A DNA stretch of 6,134 nt from an uncultured Alphaproteobacteria bacterium. Its GTDB lineage: Bacteria; Pseudomonadota; Alphaproteobacteria; RF32; CAG-239. The position numbers and the translations under genes are program-made. Shown here in pieces: positions 5,468 to 6,134 of this stretch; the stretch's first letter is position 1, and each line of letters opens with the position of its first letter. The notes under the pieces are model-generated. The model did not search any database and had not been told where the DNA came from. It saw nothing but the letters and a program-made list of their open reading frames with translations. The DNA lies in contig CAJUCZ010000044.1 in the NCBI GenBank assembly GCA_910585375.1, positions 1-6,134 on the forward strand. The letters run 5' to 3'.

Positions 5468-5953
5468 ATGAAAGTTATTCTTCTTGAACATGTTGACAAA
5501 TTGGGCAGAATGGGTGATCAGGTTAGTGTTAAAAACGGTTATGCCCGCAACTACCTGCTGCCCACCAAGAAAGCTCTGCGTGCTACCGAAGCTAATGTTG
5601 CTTATTTTGAAAAGCAAAAGGCTCAGCTTGAAGCTCATAACAAAGCTTTGTTTGATAAAGCTTCCGAAGTGGCCGAATCCTTGAAAGGTTTCAGCGCTAC
5701 CCTGATCCGTCAGGCTGCTGAAACAGGCCAACTCTACGGTTCTGTTACAATTCGTGATATTGCCGCTCTTATTAAAGCTGCCGGTTACGAAATTGAACGC
5801 CGTCAGGTTTTCTTGGAAAATGCCATCAAAGATCTGGGTGTGTATGAGGTTAAACTCAATTTGCATCCGGAAGTTTCTCAGACTATTCTGGTTAATGTTG
5901 CCAGAACGGATGAAGAGGCCAAGAAACAGGCTAAGGCTTTTACTAAAGAGTAA
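5468..5953 (+). CDS. rplI: Ribosomal protein L9
   Basis: The 161-aa 50S subunit protein binds 23S rRNA near the L1 stalk base and reaches across the surface. Its N-terminal rRNA-binding domain is intact: MKVILLEHVDKLGRMGDQV followed by VKNGYARNYLLP (21-32). A long connecting helix rich in Glu/Lys/Ala follows (about 40-75), then the C-terminal domain with ETGQLYGSVTIRDIA (about 85-99) and the HPEVS motif. The C-terminus is slightly longer than the E. coli protein and ends in a charged helix, as in other alphaproteobacteria. GGGGAG (5455-5460) lies 7 nt before the ATG, 15 bases after rpsR. It is the last gene of the operon before a strong terminator. Confidence 0.97.
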   Translation: MKVILLEHVDKLGRMGDQVSVKNGYARNYLLPTKKALRATEANVAYFEKQKAQLEAHNKALFDKASEVAESLKGFSATLIRQAAETGQLYGSVTIRDIAALIKAAGYEIERRQVFLENAIKDLGVYEVKLNLHPEVSQTILVNVARTDEEAKKQAKAFTKE

Positions 5954-5974
5954 TTCTCTTTGGAGAAAAGATGT

Positions 5975-6009
5975 AAACCCCGTACTTTTTTGAAGTACGG
6001 GGTTTTTTT
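5975..6009 (+). terminator. Intrinsic terminator of the rpsF-rpsR-rplI operon
   Basis: A perfect 13-bp stem pairs 5975-5987 with 5993-6005 (core CCCCGTACTT / AAGTACGGGG) around a 5-nt loop. Seven T follow (6003-6009), the first three of which can also pair with the AAA at the stem base. It lies 21 bases after the rplI stop. The opposite strand has only a three-base T run, so it is mainly a + strand terminator. Confidence 0.92.
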
Positions 6010-6067
6010 GTTCGTAATTTTTCCTTTTTTATATGCCTCTGTTTCTCCCGCCAACTGAATTTCTCCG

Positions 6068-6133
6068 CTATTTTCCGTTTCTATAGCCAAAAAAGCCGGC
6101 AGCCTTTTCAATAATAGTTGACACTTGCGCTTT
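6068..6133 (-). CDS. Possible 3' end of a convergent gene (partial, uncertain)
   Basis: On the - strand, entering from the right edge, a frame of 21 sense codons ends at TAG (6070-6068). It reads AQVSTIIEKAAGFFGYRNGK at its end, a plausible helical C-terminus with ordinary codons. An open run this short is expected by chance fairly often. There is no strong - strand terminator after it, and the alternative reading of this DNA as a promoter is equally good. Treat it as a placeholder. Confidence 0.25.
   Translation of the reverse strand, partial: KAQVSTIIEKAAGFFGYRNGK
6118..6123 (+). promoter_or_regulatory. Perfect -35 hexamer pointing out of the window
   Basis: TTGACA, in the context GTTGACACTTGCGC, matches the consensus -35 and the TTGACA-C context frequent in alphaproteobacterial promoters. 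Any -10 would fall beyond the window's right edge, so the promoter cannot be confirmed. It conflicts with the short - strand reading frame over the same bases. Confidence 0.35.
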
Positions 6134-6134
6134 T

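Noticed and set aside
5222..5866. - strand open frame of 214 codons opposite rpsR and rplI
   Set aside because: It is fully antisense to two certain ribosomal protein genes, with a low-complexity Phe/Asn/Ser-rich product.
6085..6106. Terminator around GCCGGC flanked by A and T runs near the right edge
   Set aside because: The GCCGGC palindrome leaves no loop, and other pairings give only weak stems with mismatches.
5878..6111. - strand open frame of 77 codons across the rplI 3' end and terminator
   Set aside because: It would translate through the 13-bp terminator stem and into rplI; no ribosome site or family signal was seen.

Overview
The window looks like a chromosomal segment of an alphaproteobacterium of moderate, slightly AT-leaning base composition. 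This rests on the S18, S6/L9 and YifB sequences, which read like alphaproteobacterial family members, on the rpsF-rpsR-rplI gene order, and on the Gram-negative style lipoprotein signals. The species cannot be fixed from the sequence. An uncultured, host-associated lineage is only a guess.

Layout, left to right. (1) 1-410, + strand: the 3' end of a gene for a Gly/Ser-rich, Cys-rich, probably exported protein of unknown function. (2) 411-543: two hairpins in tandem, each with a T-rich run on both sides, which serve as bidirectional terminators between convergent transcription units. (3) 4605 down to 544, - strand: a tight three-gene operon. It encodes a small Cys-containing lipoprotein (120 aa), the YifB/ComM AAA+ ATPase (507 aa) and a large two-domain lipoprotein (717 aa). 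At both junctions the stop codon is embedded in the next gene's Shine-Dalgarno as TAGGAG, so translation is probably coupled. (4) 4606-4877: a divergent control region. It holds a good sigma-70-type promoter for each direction, a consensus DnaA-box 9-mer between them, and a structured rpsF leader that may be an S6:S18 autoregulatory element. (5) 4878-5953, + strand: the ribosomal protein operon rpsF-rpsR-rplI, closed by a strong intrinsic terminator at 5975-6009. (6) 6010-6134: no confident gene. It holds either a promoter -35 element pointing out of the window or the last codons of a convergent gene.

The most unusual object is the 717-aa lipoprotein. Its C-terminal third has the sequence pattern of an HtrA/trypsin-like serine protease, but all three catalytic positions appear to be replaced (His to Asp527, Asp to Asn558, Ser to Leu632). 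It is therefore best read as a pseudoprotease. That domain is joined to an N-terminal domain with a loose resemblance to CsgG/LpoB-type lipoproteins by a linker holding three 17-residue repeats. Co-transcription of this envelope protein and a second lipoprotein with a DNA branch-migration ATPase used in natural transformation is an uncommon combination. It raises, without proving, a link to DNA uptake or envelope remodelling.
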